From Terebella lapidaria (lineage: Eukaryota > Annelida > Polychaeta > Terebellida > Terebellidae): a stretch of 64,000 nt of DNA. The stretch lies in assembly GCA_949152475.1 (NCBI GenBank), contig OX424569.1, positions 19,443,170 to 19,507,169 of the forward strand. Reading direction: 5' to 3'. The position numbers and the translations under genes are program-made. Positions 62,976-64,000 of the stretch are shown here, piece after piece (position 1 is the first letter of the stretch; each line of letters begins with the position of its first letter). The notes beneath the pieces were generated by a model. That model was not told where the DNA came from and made no database searches. It was given only the letters and a program-made list of their open reading frames with translations.

Positions 62976-64000
62976 CATACAAAGTCTGCCCACTATTTGA
63001 TTATACAAAATCCGCCCACTATGTGACTATACAAAGTCCGCCCACTATGTGACTATACAAGGTCCGCCCACTATGTGACTATACAAATTCCGCCCACTAT
63101 GTGACTATACAAGGTCCGCCCACCATGTGACCAAACAAAGTCCGCCCACCATGTGACCAAACAAAGTCCGCCCACTATGTGACTATACAAATTCCGCCTA
63201 CTATGTGACTCTACAAGGTCCGCCCACTATGTGACTATACAAAGTCCCCCCACTATGTAACTATACAAAGTCCGCCCACTATGTGACTATACAAGGTCCG
63301 CCCACCATGTGACCATACAAAGTCCGCCCACTATGTGACTATACAAATTCCGCCTACTATGTGACTCTACAAAGTCCGCCCACTATGTGACTATACAAGG
63401 TCCGCCCACTATGTGACTATACAAGGTCCGCCCACTATGTGACTATACAAGGTCCGCCCACTATGTGACTCTACAAGGTCCGCCCACTATGTGACCATAT
63501 AAGGTCCGCCCACTATGTAACTATACAAAGCCCATTCTCTATGTGACTATACAAGCTCCGCCCACTATGTGACTATACAAGGTCCACCCATTATGTGACT
63601 ATACAAAGTCCGCCCACTATGTGACTATACAAAGTACACCCACTATGTGACTATACAAAGTCCGCCCACTATGTGACTATATAAGGTCCGCCCGCTATGT
63701 GACTCTACCAAGTCTGCCCACTATGTGATTACACAAAATGCGCCCACTATGTGACTATACAAGGTCCGCCCACTATGTGACTATACAAAGTCCGCCCACT
63801 ATGTGACTCTACAAGGTCCGCCCACTATGTGACTATATAAGGTCCGACCACTATGTGACTCTACAAGGTCCGCCCACTATATGACTTTACAAGGTCCGTT
63901 CACTATGTGACTATACAAGGTCCGCCCACTATGTGACTATACAAGGTCCGCCCACTATGTGACTATACAAGGTCCGCCCACTATGTGACTATACAAGGTC
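62976..64000. repeat. 26-bp satellite array, block 27 (runs off the window)
   Basis: 1.0 kb of satellite matching 36263-37287. Includes the doubled CCACCATGTGACCAAAC monomer and the CCCATTCTCTATG marker (about 63533). The array continues past the right edge. If the copy holds, a TATGTATATA-subtype island should follow near 64158. Confidence 0.97.

Larger units (their letters stand above)
61713..64000 (+). repeat. Segmental duplication F, copy 2 (cut by window edge)
   Basis: Second copy of 35000-37287, including the doubled GACCAAAC monomer. The true right end is outside the window. Confidence 0.88.

Noticed and set aside
1..64000. CRISPR array
   Set aside because: Short regular repeats are present, but there are no unique spacers between them; the monomers abut directly. 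No cas genes occur and the islands look eukaryotic.
1..64000. Telomeric repeat or variable-number coding minisatellite
   Set aside because: The monomer has no G-run telomere motif. Its length (26) is not a multiple of 3 and it carries stops in all frames, so it cannot encode a repeat protein.
1..64000. CENP-B box
   Set aside because: I looked for the TTCG...A..CGGG pattern in the consensus and the common variants, and found no match.

Overview
The whole window is tandem-repeat DNA. I find no protein-coding gene, rRNA, tRNA, CRISPR array or intact transposon. About 95% is one 26-bp satellite monomer, head to tail in one orientation. Read in a convenient register it is ACTATGTG, ACTATACA, then AGGTCCGCCC. 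Dividing the satellite length by 26 gives roughly 2,300 copies. Because 26 is not a multiple of 3, the frame shifts with every monomer, so a single TGA per monomer closes all three forward frames. The longest open frames are two identical 61-codon runs (52978-53163 and 61322-61507), which are satellite translated by chance.

The array is interrupted 26 times by an AT-rich island of 128-136 bp, always in the same orientation and with the same borders. Each island has a T-rich tract, a (TA)n tract, TGTA motifs and an AATAAA hexamer near its right end (AGTAAA in the first island only). This layout looks like the 3' end of a polyadenylated transcript or a non-LTR retroelement tail that was captured once and then amplified with the satellite. 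AATAAA and the array architecture point to a eukaryote, probably an animal. The species cannot be told from the sequence.

Layout. 1-9.2 kb holds a 5,338-bp-offset duplication (1-3880 and 5339-9219), each copy with one island. 9.8-10.7 kb holds three copies of a 312-bp (12-monomer) higher-order repeat. 13.4-15.9 kb is a 1,285-bp tandem duplication. 14.7-29.2 kb and 36.1-48.7 kb are long-range copies of each other, with islands in the same subtype order; the first copy carries one extra ~2.07-kb unit. 31.4-35.4 kb is a third, shorter copy of the start of that block. 50.9-61.8 kb is a mosaic of duplications at offsets of 8,344, 3,394, 1,903 and 478 bp. 61.7-64.0 kb repeats 35.0-37.3 kb at an offset of 26,713 bp.

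Spacings between matching islands differ by exact multiples of 26 bp (for example 1,259, 1,285 and 1,311). This is what in-register unequal exchange between monomers would leave. The arrangement is best read as a satellite evolving by nested unequal exchange, with the island carried as a passenger. Whether the array is transcribed or has a chromosomal role (heterochromatin, centromere) cannot be decided from sequence alone. Everything here was read by eye; breakpoints of the large duplications are good to about one or two monomers.
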